From Chryseosolibacter sp044507775 (GTDB lineage: Bacteria > Bacteroidota > Bacteroidia > Cytophagales > Cyclobacteriaceae), in the NCBI GenBank assembly GCA_044507775.1, contig JBIQIY010000019.1, positions 1 to 64,000 of the forward strand: a stretch of 64,000 nucleotides of DNA, written 5' to 3'. Every line of letters starts with the position of its first letter. Position 1 is the stretch's first letter. Shown here one piece after another: positions 8,360 to 17,259 of the stretch. The notes below the pieces were generated by a model, which worked only from the letters and a program-made list of their open reading frames with translations, made no database searches and was not told the DNA's origin. Made by a program: the position numbers and the translations under genes.

Positions 8360-9394
8360 ATGTCAAAAACAAAACTTGAGTACATCTGGCTTGACGGTTA
8401 CAAACCGACGCAGAGTTTAAGAAGCAAAACAAAAATTGTTAAGAATTTTAAAGAGACACTGGAAGACTGTCCGGTGTGGAGCTTCGATGGAAGTTCTACC
8501 GAGCAGGCTACCGGAAGTAAATCAGATTGTCTCCTTCAGCCCGTTGCCCTTTGTCCGGACCCGGCGCGCAAGAATGGATACCTCGTGATGTGCGAGGTTC
8601 TCAATCCCGACGGCACACCGCATGTGAGCAATGGCCGCGCCACGATCGAAGATGACGATAACGACTTCTGGTTCGGGTTCGAGCAGGAATACTTCCTCTG
8701 GAATCCGGAGTTCGATAAACCACTGGGTTTCCCGGCGCAGGGGTATCCCGCACCGCAGGGCCAGTACTATTGTTCCGTTGGAGCGAAGAACGCCTTTGGC
8801 AGGCACATCGTCGAAGAGCATCTGGACTACTGCCTGGAAGCGGGCATCAACGTAGAAGGTATCAATTCCGAAGTAGCTACCGGTCAGTGGGAGTTCCAGA
8901 TTTTTGCGAAAGGAGCAAAGGCCGCCGGTGATCAGGTTTGGCTCGCGCGCTACCTGATGGAGCGGACGGCTGAAAAATATGGAGTGGCCATCAACTGGCA
9001 CTGCAAGCCGCTGGGCAACACCGATTGGAATGGTTCGGGAATGCACGCTAATTTCTCCAACGGCCTGCTGAGAACCGCGGGGTCCAGGGAAGTATTCGAA
9101 ACTGTGTGCAGCGCGTTTGCTCCCCTCGTCAAAGAACACATCGCTGTTTATGGAGCGGACAATCACATGAGATTAACCGGTAAGCATGAAACGCAATCGA
9201 TCGACAAGTTCTCCTTCGGCGTTTCCGATCGCGGGGCTTCCATACGCATCCCGATTGGTACGGTCGAGAACGGGTGGAATGGATGGCTTGAAGATCGCAG
9301 GCCGAATTCCGCAGCGGATCCCTACAAGGTCGCCGCGCGAATCGTCAAGACAGTGAAGACCGTTCCGGCATACGCCCTGTCGAACGGCCGGTAA
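8360..9394 (+). CDS. glnII: Glutamine synthetase, GSII type
   Basis: A 344-residue enzyme of the short eukaryotic-like class II glutamine synthetases. It begins with the beta-grasp part (LEYIWLDGYKPTQSLRSKT, then WSFDGSSTEQATGSKSDCLL). The catalytic domain has FGFEQEYFL, GQWEFQIF, WHCKPLGNTDWNGSGMHANF, and GVSDRGASIRIPIGT. The length (about 340) fits GSII and is well below GSI (about 470) or GSIII (about 700). It condenses glutamate and ammonia with ATP. GSII lacks the adenylylation site used to control GSI, so control is probably transcriptional or by feedback. It forms a block with amt and the porin and ends at a strong terminator. Confidence 0.95.
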   Translation: MSKTKLEYIWLDGYKPTQSLRSKTKIVKNFKETLEDCPVWSFDGSSTEQATGSKSDCLLQPVALCPDPARKNGYLVMCEVLNPDGTPHVSNGRATIEDDDNDFWFGFEQEYFLWNPEFDKPLGFPAQGYPAPQGQYYCSVGAKNAFGRHIVEEHLDYCLEAGINVEGINSEVATGQWEFQIFAKGAKAAGDQVWLARYLMERTAEKYGVAINWHCKPLGNTDWNGSGMHANFSNGLLRTAGSREVFETVCSAFAPLVKEHIAVYGADNHMRLTGKHETQSIDKFSFGVSDRGASIRIPIGTVENGWNGWLEDRRPNSAADPYKVAARIVKTVKTVPAYALSNGR

Positions 9395-9419
9395 GAGTTG
9401 GCGTCTGGTTGTTTAGTGG

Positions 9420-9451
9420 AAGTCAGGCAGAAATGCCTGGCTTCTTTTTTT
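9420..9451 (+). terminator. Rho-independent terminator of glnII
   Basis: A ten-pair stem AAGTCAGGCA/TGCCTGGCTT with a GAAA tetraloop is followed by CTTTTTTT. It lies 26 bases after the glnII stop and is the best intrinsic terminator in the window. Confidence 0.92.
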
Positions 9452-9558
9452 CATGTCTAAATGCCAGGATGTTTGCGCGAAGCCCTGAACGGTTTTGTGC
9501 GGGCAATCTCAATCGCAAGTCACCACGGATTGGCTACCCGTAGCAGCGCGCGCTGCGC

Positions 9559-12500
9559 TCAACCGCTCATTTCCTTGCTTTCGGCGATCTTAGTTCCGAT
9601 GAAGCGCAGAAGATCTTCCTCCACTTTTTCTTTATCCTGCCAAAGGTTGCGACTGAAGACGTAGTGGTATTTCCAGTTCTTCTTCGACATAAGCGCAGGC
9701 GTGTAGGCAAAAAAGTCCTTTTCCGAAAGGCTGCTAAAGTAGTGCATGTCATCCGTTAACACGATGCCCAGCGATTCGCTGTCGCTGCCGATGTGCAGAT
9801 CCGCCAGCGGAAGGCTGTTGACTTCGAATCTGAAATCCGGAAACTTCTCCTCACCCCAGTTCTTGATCTGTTGATTCAGATACCAGGTAGCGGGCTGTTT
9901 TCCGTTCTGGTACGGTGCGGGTTTGAAGCGACGCTCATGGACATCGCGGGCAAATTCGAGATATTTCCTGAGCAGTCGCGGACCCTCGTTCTTCAGATCA
10001 TCGGTTCTCAGCTGTTCGGGCTGAATACTGCATATGAGGATGATCTTTTCACGCGCCCGCGTGACAGCAACGTTCAGACGGTTTTCGCCGCCAACCATAT
10101 TCAGGCTTCCGAACTGCATACTCATTTTCTTCTTCTTGTCAGGTGCGTATCCCACGGAGAAGATGATAATATCTTTTTCATCGCCCTGGACATTTTCTAT
10201 GTTCTTCACAAAAAGGGTTGATGGAATGGTCATACCATCATTTGCAAACCGCTCTTCAAGAAGGTCAAGGATCAGGTTTTGCTGAGGCGAGTTGAAGGTC
10301 ACGACTCCTATTTCCTTTTCCGGATCCGCAGTCAGTAACCCGACCAGGCGCTCGACGACAGCCTGTGCCTCCACGAGGTTCGTGTTACTCTCCCACACAC
10401 CCTCGACCTGCTGATATTCAATACCGGGCTCGTGACGATTAAGAACGTTGCGATCGGGCAACAACTGAAGTCTTCCTTCATAGAAATGCTGATTGGAAAA
10501 ATCAATGAGTTCGAGGGATTGACTGCGGTAATGACCTTGAAGATGAACGGTCGGCAAATAGCGCTTCGCCAGGTCGAGTAGTGAATCGACTTCAAGATCC
10601 GGATGATCGCCTTCTTCCTCCCAACGAGTCTGGTAAAGCTCATTTGGCTTGAGCTGCATGTCATCACCTGCAACCACCAGCTGCCTTCCCCTGTACATCG
10701 CCGGGATGCCGCGTTCAGCGAAGCACTGTGAGGCCTCATCAAAAATTACGATGTCAAAGAGCTCGGTCATCGGGAAAATAGCGGATGCCGCCTCAGGTGA
10801 GACCATCCAGCATGGCATGACATTGAAGATCTCGTGTTGAAAATCCGTGATCAGTTTCCGCAACGGCCAGATCTTCTTCTTTTTCGTCACCTGGTGATAG
10901 AGATCACGATAGGTTACGCGGTTGTTCAGGCGGTTGTATTCCAGGTTCTCATATACTCGCTCACGCGCGCGCAACAAGAGAATATCGTGGCTGAGTTTCT
11001 GCTTCTCCTCCACCAGGCCAATGAGTTCCTCGCGCTGCTTTTCCATTTTCCGCGATGACACCGCCCGAAGGTCGGGATTCTTCGCCTCAATGTGTTCGAT
11101 CCATGCCAGACGAAGACTGTTCTGAAAGAGCTTCTCCAGCGCGTCGGCATCCCATTCACCGACCTTGTCATAGAGTTTGTTGAGCGTGTCCTTCTCGTGC
11201 GAAGCCAGATTTTCACGGATGCGATCAAAGTCGCATAAACTCTCGAAATCTTTGCGCAGTGTCTTGAGGTATTCCTGCTCCTTATCGGGATTGCTTACCA
11301 GGTGGCGGAACTGGAACTGCGTAATATACTTTAACCATCCTTTCTTCTTGTCCTTAAGTTCACCGACGATCTGAAGAAGGTCCTTGAGCACATCGATAAA
11401 CGAAGCACGCGTATATTTCTTAGGATGCAACCCCTCCTTTACTTCCCGAAGAGAATTAAAGATCAACTTTGCACGAATCGCCAGCTTTTGACGCGTAAAC
11501 CATGTCTTCAGTTTTACTTCATCGTAATCGGTCGGAAGTTCGATCAGCCAGGGCTTCTTCTTCACGGCCGTAAGGTGGTGTTCAAGGTTGAGCCTGTTGT
11601 CGATCCTCTCCTCGAGCAAGCGCAATCCCTTCTTGTTTCGCGGGAGCTTGTTTGCGGCCAGTACATCGTTGATCCACTGCTTGTCCTTCGAGAATAACGC
11701 CCACCGGATCATCCGGAAAATATTTCTCTGGCTGCTCATTTTCTTTTGCAGCGCCTCCTGAAACTTGACGAGCAGGTCGGCATGAAGGAAAGTCTCCGCA
11801 CCTGCGCCGCTGAAGCAGTTCATAAGTACCCGCTCGACGTTCGTGAACCACAGAAAACTGGTTTCATCATCCTTCTCGTCGGCCATTGCCTGTACATAGC
11901 GAAAGATCGCCTCCGTCTTGATGAGTGCGATCATTCCGAGCACATCATCTTCGCGGGCCCGGAACGAATCTGCATCCTCGAGATTCAGATTGACGTTGAT
12001 CAGGTCACGAATCTTCTCCTGGGTTTCTCGCTGATACACGGGGATCTCGCGGATAACCTCTTCGATTTCCCGCAGATCCGTCAACCGGTAACCGGAAAAT
12101 GAACAACGGTTGCGCCATACGTAGTTAAGCTGCTCGAATTCCGCAGCATAGACTGCGAACTGCCGAAGGGTTTTGAGAAAGGGCGAAAGCGTTGTAAACG
12201 GAAACTGCTGGTACTCCTGCCGTATGTTAATGGTATCCCCCTGTATGTCGGAGGTGAGGTAAAGTTCTTTGACACTCAAGCCACACTCCTGATCATCGAA
12301 AAGTGTCCTGCGAAACTCTTCCAGTTCCTCACTGATGCGATCGATGGACCGGCACACCTGGAAGAAACGGCGTTCCATCTGGATGACGTCCAGGCTACGG
12401 TTGAAACTCCTGAAATCTTCAATGCTGTCGATCTGCCGGGCGATCTTGTTGAAGATCATCTTGCGCTCATTGCGGAAATCGTGGACGAGGCCGACAAAAT

Positions 12501-13605
12501 CACCGAGTTGTTTCTCCTGGAGCCTGTTGTACACCACATCCAGGGCCGCGCGTTTCTGACAAACCAGCAAAGCGCGTTTTCCGGAAGCGATGGCGTCGGC
12601 CATCAGGTTGCAAATAAGCTGCGACTTACCGGTGCCGGGAGGTCCCTGCACTACAATCGACTGACCTGCCTTGATCGACCTGATCGCGTTTTCCTGGTAG
12701 GCATCCAGCGTGAAAGGAGTGTGCAACTTCTCTTCCTTTAGTGCCTGGTTAATAAGGATCTTGTCCAGGCCATTCTCGTCCGCAGGCTGATTTTTATTGA
12801 TGAAAAATTCCTCGAGATCGAGCGTATCGTTTTCCTCGATGAGCTTGAGGTAATCGGGAACAAGCTGAGATCCCGCCTGGGGGAAAATTCCAAGTACCGC
12901 CTCCGGGAAAAGTTTCAACTCTCCATTGCGGTGCTTCAGATCAAAATCTTCTTTTTTGAATTGCTGAAAGGGAATGAGTTCATCCCTGAAATTATCCGGA
13001 TTGAAATTGATCTCGATTTTTTCCTTCAGCAACTGGTACAACTCCGTGCGGAAAACAGTGCTGTCGGGATTGAAGTCCTCAAAGCTCGCATCCAGCATAT
13101 CTTCCTCGAGGGAAACCTTGTTGTAAAATGCATATGCGAGCAGGAAAGATTTGTTGAAGGTGATGCCGGCCTGTTGACGGAGATGCAGGTACCATCCATT
13201 ATTTTCCTGGACAAGAGAGACCGGAAAAAACAAAAGAGGACAACGGACCAGCGTCCCGTCTGAAAATTTGCCCCGCACGAAAGGCCAGCCGATGTGCAGA
13301 TCATAGGTGCCGCGCTCCTCGAACAGGAAATTGTCTGCACGCTGGATCTTCTTGAGTTTCTTGCTCACCTCATTGTTAAACTCCACACGGCTGTCGAGTA
13401 CCTGGCACAGTTTGATGGTCTTTCCAGCGATCAGCGCCTTGAGCACCTCGAACGATGGGTAACCATTTAACATGTTTACCTCGTGAAGGTCTATAAGTTG
13501 CTCGGCATACAAGCGCAACAACAAAAGCGAGCGGTTATTACCCGAGAGGTTTGTTAGCCTGCGAAGATAGGTCTGAAGAATATTCTTGACTTCGTTGATC
13601 ACCAC
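9559..13605 (-). CDS. Very large SF1 helicase with C-terminal nuclease-like tail
   Basis: A 1348-residue protein of the UPF1-like superfamily 1 helicases. After an N-terminal region of about 300 residues without clear motifs come motif I (VVQGPPGTGKSQ near 320) and CQKRAALDVVYNRL. A long, partly coiled insert of about 550 residues follows. Then come motif II (FDIVIFDEASQ near 953), VAGDDMQLKPNELYQ (III), QGHYRSQS (IV), ENVQGDEKDIIIFSVGY (V) and LNVAVTRAREKIILI (VI). The last 100 residues (SLPLADLHIGSD, SRNLWQD) resemble the DUF559/Vsr-like nuclease fold seen at the end of related proteins, but catalytic residues are not clear. The start is GTG at 13605; another GTG follows directly and the next Met is 40 residues in. 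Repair or defence are both possible; no defence partner adjoins. Confidence 0.85.
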   Translation of the reverse strand: MVINEVKNILQTYLRRLTNLSGNNRSLLLLRLYAEQLIDLHEVNMLNGYPSFEVLKALIAGKTIKLCQVLDSRVEFNNEVSKKLKKIQRADNFLFEERGTYDLHIGWPFVRGKFSDGTLVRCPLLFFPVSLVQENNGWYLHLRQQAGITFNKSFLLAYAFYNKVSLEEDMLDASFEDFNPDSTVFRTELYQLLKEKIEINFNPDNFRDELIPFQQFKKEDFDLKHRNGELKLFPEAVLGIFPQAGSQLVPDYLKLIEENDTLDLEEFFINKNQPADENGLDKILINQALKEEKLHTPFTLDAYQENAIRSIKAGQSIVVQGPPGTGKSQLICNLMADAIASGKRALLVCQKRAALDVVYNRLQEKQLGDFVGLVHDFRNERKMIFNKIARQIDSIEDFRSFNRSLDVIQMERRFFQVCRSIDRISEELEEFRRTLFDDQECGLSVKELYLTSDIQGDTINIRQEYQQFPFTTLSPFLKTLRQFAVYAAEFEQLNYVWRNRCSFSGYRLTDLREIEEVIREIPVYQRETQEKIRDLINVNLNLEDADSFRAREDDVLGMIALIKTEAIFRYVQAMADEKDDETSFLWFTNVERVLMNCFSGAGAETFLHADLLVKFQEALQKKMSSQRNIFRMIRWALFSKDKQWINDVLAANKLPRNKKGLRLLEERIDNRLNLEHHLTAVKKKPWLIELPTDYDEVKLKTWFTRQKLAIRAKLIFNSLREVKEGLHPKKYTRASFIDVLKDLLQIVGELKDKKKGWLKYITQFQFRHLVSNPDKEQEYLKTLRKDFESLCDFDRIRENLASHEKDTLNKLYDKVGEWDADALEKLFQNSLRLAWIEHIEAKNPDLRAVSSRKMEKQREELIGLVEEKQKLSHDILLLRARERVYENLEYNRLNNRVTYRDLYHQVTKKKKIWPLRKLITDFQHEIFNVMPCWMVSPEAASAIFPMTELFDIVIFDEASQCFAERGIPAMYRGRQLVVAGDDMQLKPNELYQTRWEEEGDHPDLEVDSLLDLAKRYLPTVHLQGHYRSQSLELIDFSNQHFYEGRLQLLPDRNVLNRHEPGIEYQQVEGVWESNTNLVEAQAVVERLVGLLTADPEKEIGVVTFNSPQQNLILDLLEERFANDGMTIPSTLFVKNIENVQGDEKDIIIFSVGYAPDKKKKMSMQFGSLNMVGGENRLNVAVTRAREKIILICSIQPEQLRTDDLKNEGPRLLRKYLEFARDVHERRFKPAPYQNGKQPATWYLNQQIKNWGEEKFPDFRFEVNSLPLADLHIGSDSESLGIVLTDDMHYFSSLSEKDFFAYTPALMSKKNWKYHYVFSRNLWQDKEKVEEDLLRFIGTKIAESKEMSG

Positions 13606-13695
13606 GGAATTTAATAATTAATGGTTTGTGAAATTTCTTTTTCACCGTTTAAAATTCGTCGACTTGCACTTTTGCGGTTTTTCGATCCCATTGGA

Positions 13696-14628
13696 CTACT
13701 CCTTTATTTTTAAATATGGCAAAAGGCGATCCACTTCCCCGGGTTCGAGCGCCGATAACTTTTTAATATCGCTCAAGTCCGTAAAGTCACCATGCTGAAA
13801 ACGGTAACTGACCAGCAAACGCGCCGTTTTATAGCGTATATAGGGATGAGCCGATAATTCCCTTTCATCCGCCGTATTTATATTTATCTTCTGCGGAATA
13901 AAGTCTGGTGTTATGAAGCACACATTCAGCAATCGCTTAACGGTAATGGAATCAAGTCCATAAACCTCGAATAACTGGTCAGGGCTCACAAAACCACCTA
14001 GTCCGTCGCGAAATTTGATTATCCGCGCCGCAAACGTGGGTCCGATCCCGTAAACGGATTTCAGCTGTAGAGTGTCCGCAGTATTAATGTCAAATTCGTC
14101 TTGTACCTGTTTCTTTTTCCGGCGTGAGGATTGCGGTCCTGTAAAGGTCCGGTCCCCGCGTCGGTCAGGCAATCGCTGGGCGGGTAGACTGATGTAATCA
14201 TATAGTCGCTTATATAACGAAGAATCGAGCCCATAGATTCTCAGCAGGTCTGACTTAACCCTAAAAACTCCTCCTTTCCGCCGATAAGCGGCAATATACC
14301 TCGATGAGTTTTCGCCAAAGCCCAGTTTTCGCAAATCGCTGACTTCAGCCGTATTAGGATCAAATGCAAAAAGGGAAATGATCTCCCCATCTTCGGGCCT
14401 CTTCCCCACGGGGGCTGCCCAGGCCGCGACGAGACTATCAAGCCCGGCTTCATCGCCCTCGTCGGGATCGTCCCGCGCCGCAATATAGTGGTGATACAGG
14501 GGCTCTGAAGCGAGCAACAGCAAAACAAGCGGGATCAATATTAGAAACCCGTTAATTTCGGTACCCGAGAATCCAAAGACTTCCCGGATCCACTTTCTGA
14601 GGGATCGCATACGTGAGAGGGTTTTCAT
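13696..14628 (-). CDS. ComEA-like helix-hairpin-helix membrane protein
   Basis: A 310-residue protein with a single membrane span (FLILIPLVLLLLASEPLY) near the N-terminus. It has at least three helix-hairpin-helix repeats: LRKLGFGENSSRYIAAYR, DINTADTLQLKSVYGIGPT, and NINTADERELSAHPYIRYKT. The arrangement of membrane anchor plus DNA-binding HhH repeats resembles ComEA, which takes up DNA in the periplasm, but three repeats are more than the usual one or two. The start was taken as the ATG at 14628; a TTG at 14694 would add 22 residues without a signal. It is divergent from hemA. Confidence 0.82.
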   Translation of the reverse strand: MKTLSRMRSLRKWIREVFGFSGTEINGFLILIPLVLLLLASEPLYHHYIAARDDPDEGDEAGLDSLVAAWAAPVGKRPEDGEIISLFAFDPNTAEVSDLRKLGFGENSSRYIAAYRRKGGVFRVKSDLLRIYGLDSSLYKRLYDYISLPAQRLPDRRGDRTFTGPQSSRRKKKQVQDEFDINTADTLQLKSVYGIGPTFAARIIKFRDGLGGFVSPDQLFEVYGLDSITVKRLLNVCFITPDFIPQKININTADERELSAHPYIRYKTARLLVSYRFQHGDFTDLSDIKKLSALEPGEVDRLLPYLKIKE

Positions 14629-14764
14629 CACAAAATACCAAATCGCGGGAACTTTAAACAGCTCCTTGCGTAGTATGAAAGGCACTATCTGCAAACGTTT
14701 ATTTAAAATGATTCTAAATTATTTCCTAACTGACTTTTGTCACTAAGGATTATGGAGCAGGGTG

Positions 14765-14772
14765 TATTTTTG
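14765..14772 (+). promoter_or_regulatory. possible -7 box for hemA
   Basis: TATTTTTG fits the Bacteroidetes -7 consensus TANNTTTG and lies 9 bases before the hemA ATG. A TTTG upstream is 25 bases away, longer than the usual 17-23, so this is a weak call; the mRNA would be nearly leaderless. Confidence 0.3.
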
Positions 14773-14781
14773 TGATCCGAG

Positions 14782-16047
14782 ATGACTCAGAATTTTAAAT
14801 CCTTAACATTAAGCTACAAGACGGCTCCTTTAAGAATCCGCGAGCAAGTTTCGCTGAATGAGGCAGGTGCAAAACAACTGCTGCATTTTTTAAGGGATTA
14901 CACAAAAGCCACTGATATCCTCGTGATATCTACGTGCAACCGCACCGAAGTCTATTACGTCGCTGAGAAAGATTTATCCGAAGACATTTTCAAAGGCTTG
15001 GCGCTAATTAAGAAACCGGAGCCGGGATTCGAACAGCATTTTGCCCGTTACGAGGGATCTGCGAGCATACGCCATCTTTTCGAAGTAGCAATCGGCCTGG
15101 ACGCACAGGTGATTGGAGATCTTCAGATTTCCGGCCAGGTGAAGAACGCATACCAGTGGAGTGCCGATGAAAATACTGCAGGGCCATTCCTTCACCGGCT
15201 CATGCACACGATCTTTTTTGCAAACAAGCGGGTAGTCCAGGAGACATCCTTCCGCGACGGAGCGGCGTCGATATCATACGCTGCAAAGGAACTCGCCGAG
15301 GACCTGACATCAGGTTTCCGCGAAACGAAAGTTCTCGTGGTAGGTGTGGGCGAAATCGGCCAGGATTTTTGCCTGAACCTCGTGGAGTCGCGTTTGCAAA
15401 ACGTCACGATCCTTAACCGTACCACAGAAAAGGCGGAGGCGCTCGCAGCAAAATGCGGTTTCCGTTTCAGTGGTTTTGAAAATATAAAGACCGAAATTCT
15501 CAATGCGGACGTCATCGTCAGCTCCGTATCCGGGAATGAGCCCTTGATTACGCCTGAGCTTTTGAGCGGACTCAAGATCTGGTCGCACAAGTTTTTCATC
15601 GATCTTTCCATGCCGCGCAGTATAGCCGCGGAGGTTGAAAACATCCCCGGAGCCATTGTGTACAATCTCGATGACATCCAGGAAAAGACCACCGAGGCTG
15701 TCGAGCGTCGCAAGGCCTCTGTCCCCCGCGTTGAACAGATTATCAGCGAGTCGATGGAGGAATTCGAAGACTGGTCAAAGGAGATGATCGTCTCCCCCAC
15801 CATTCACAAACTGAAGCAGGCTCTGGATCAAATACGGAAGGAAGAACTTACGCGGTTTCTGAAAAACGCAAACCCGGAGGAAGCGCAGAAGCTCGATGAC
15901 ATGAGTCGTTCGCTCATGCAGAAATTCCTGAAATATCCGGTGCTGCACCTCAAGGCTGCCTGTAAACGCGGAGACGCCGAGTCGCTTTCCGAATTCCTGC
16001 AGGATCTCTTCAATCTCGAAAAAACGCCGGAGAAGAAAGGCCATTAA
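14782..16047 (+). CDS. hemA: Glutamyl-tRNA reductase
   Basis: A 421-residue enzyme that reduces glutamyl-tRNA(Glu) to glutamate-1-semialdehyde, the first step of C5 heme synthesis. The N-terminal catalytic domain shows the active-site Cys in ISTCNRTEVYY near residue 52. The family motif LFEVAIGLDAQVIGDLQISGQVK follows. An NADPH-binding domain has VLVVGVGEIGQ, and the C-terminal helical dimerisation domain ends the protein. The length is normal. No other heme gene is nearby, so it seems to be transcribed alone. Confidence 0.97.
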   Translation: MTQNFKSLTLSYKTAPLRIREQVSLNEAGAKQLLHFLRDYTKATDILVISTCNRTEVYYVAEKDLSEDIFKGLALIKKPEPGFEQHFARYEGSASIRHLFEVAIGLDAQVIGDLQISGQVKNAYQWSADENTAGPFLHRLMHTIFFANKRVVQETSFRDGAASISYAAKELAEDLTSGFRETKVLVVGVGEIGQDFCLNLVESRLQNVTILNRTTEKAEALAAKCGFRFSGFENIKTEILNADVIVSSVSGNEPLITPELLSGLKIWSHKFFIDLSMPRSIAAEVENIPGAIVYNLDDIQEKTTEAVERRKASVPRVEQIISESMEEFEDWSKEMIVSPTIHKLKQALDQIRKEELTRFLKNANPEEAQKLDDMSRSLMQKFLKYPVLHLKAACKRGDAESLSEFLQDLFNLEKTPEKKGH

Positions 16048-16149
16048 CTGCCGGATCTTTGCCCGTGATCGCCGCCTCGTCGGGATCATGCTGCGGATTT
16101 TGTAATTATCTTTCCCTACCTTCGACCAATCAACGTAAGACCCGTAAAG

Positions 16150-16686
16150 GTGATTGGGGACGAAAAAAAATTCATCAACCTGATTGACGAGCATCAAGGA
16201 CTGATCCACAAAGTGTGTATCATGTATGAGAGCGATCGCGATCAGCGCAATGACCTCTTTCAAGAAATAGTGCTTCAGCTATGGAAGTCCTTCCCCACCT
16301 TTCGAGGTGAATCGAAAATTACCACGTGGATGTACCGGATCGCGCTTAATACAGCAATCTCCGGCTACAGGAAGAGGACCCGGAAGGTTCCCACGGAGGA
16401 CTTGCATGAAACGCACTTTAATATTTCCGAGCAGTCCGGGGGAAGCGAGGGCGAAGAAAATGTGCTGAGACTTCAACAGGCGATTCGCCGTCTTTCAGAG
16501 ATCGAGCGTGCCATGATCATGATGGCGCTGGAAGAAATTCCTTACGAGGAAATAGCCGAAACCATTGGCATCACGCAAAACAATGTGCGCGTGCGTATGA
16601 ACCGTATTCGTGAAAAACTTAGAAAACTAATGAGTGTACAGGATGGAAATCGAAGAGCTGAGGGATATATGGAAAAAGCAGACTGA
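16150..16686 (+). CDS. ECF-type sigma-70 factor
   Basis: A 178-residue alternative sigma factor. Region 2 spans LIDEHQGLIHKVCIMY to SKITTWMYRIALNTAISGYRK, with the RNA-polymerase-binding DLFQEIVLQLWKSFPTF. Region 4 is LSEIERAMIMMALEEIPYEEIAETIGITQNNVRVRMNRIREKL, a typical helix-turn-helix. The start is GTG at 16150. Its last 44 bases overlap the start of the next gene in another frame, so the two are translationally linked, a usual arrangement for a sigma factor and its regulator. A region resembling TACCTTCG upstream (near 16114) may be its own promoter. Confidence 0.93.
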   Translation: MIGDEKKFINLIDEHQGLIHKVCIMYESDRDQRNDLFQEIVLQLWKSFPTFRGESKITTWMYRIALNTAISGYRKRTRKVPTEDLHETHFNISEQSGGSEGEENVLRLQQAIRRLSEIERAMIMMALEEIPYEEIAETIGITQNNVRVRMNRIREKLRKLMSVQDGNRRAEGYMEKAD

Positions 16687-17251
16687 AGGTTTCAAACCGA
16701 AGGATGCGGCCGAGTTGTCGTCCATGTTGAAGGGAAAAAGCACCTCAATCGTGACGCGGCTGAAACGCAATGTTTGGATGGAACTTATCTTCACCTTCGC
16801 CGGAGGGTTGGGATTGCTCGCCTATGCGATGACTTTGCCTCCCGGGTCGCTCAAGTGGATTTCGGTGTCCATGCTCGTGCTCTTTTGCGTATATAGTTTT
16901 TATTATTTAAAGAAGCTCAGGCTACTGAATCGCTTTGATCCCGCGAACGAAAATCTGAAATCAAATCTTTCGCGGCTCATTGAAGACCTCAAGAGCTATC
17001 TCCGGTTCTATAAGAGGAGCTACGCCATCCTCTATCCGGTCTACTTTTTCCTGGGCCTTTTGTTTACGGCAATAGAACGCGGAGCCGAGGGCTTCATCAA
17101 CCGGATATCGCAACCTGAAATTTACGGATCGCTGCTGGTGGTAGCCTTTGCATTTTTTGTTGGCAGCACCTGGCTAACAACCTGGTATCTGAAAAAACTC
17201 TATGGCAACCACCTGGAAAAGCTGGAAGGACTGCTAAGAGAACTTGAGTGA
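16643..17251 (+). CDS. Four-helix membrane protein, probable regulator of the ECF sigma factor
   Basis: A 202-residue protein that starts MEIEELRDIWKKQ. It has a short cytoplasmic N-terminus and two paired membrane spans: LIFTFAGGLGLLAYAMTLP with WISVSMLVLFCVYSFYYL, and ILYPVYFFLGLLFTA with LLVVAFAFFVGSTWLTT. The ATG at 16643 lies inside the sigma gene, an overlap of 44 bases. Similar small helical proteins starting with ELRDIWKKQ follow ECF sigma genes in many Bacteroidetes. I infer an anti-sigma role; no zinc-binding anti-sigma motif (HxxxCxxC) is present, so binding would be of another kind. Confidence 0.7.
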   Translation: MEIEELRDIWKKQTEGFKPKDAAELSSMLKGKSTSIVTRLKRNVWMELIFTFAGGLGLLAYAMTLPPGSLKWISVSMLVLFCVYSFYYLKKLRLLNRFDPANENLKSNLSRLIEDLKSYLRFYKRSYAILYPVYFFLGLLFTAIERGAEGFINRISQPEIYGSLLVVAFAFFVGSTWLTTWYLKKLYGNHLEKLEGLLRELE

Positions 17252-17259
17252 AGGGTGGA

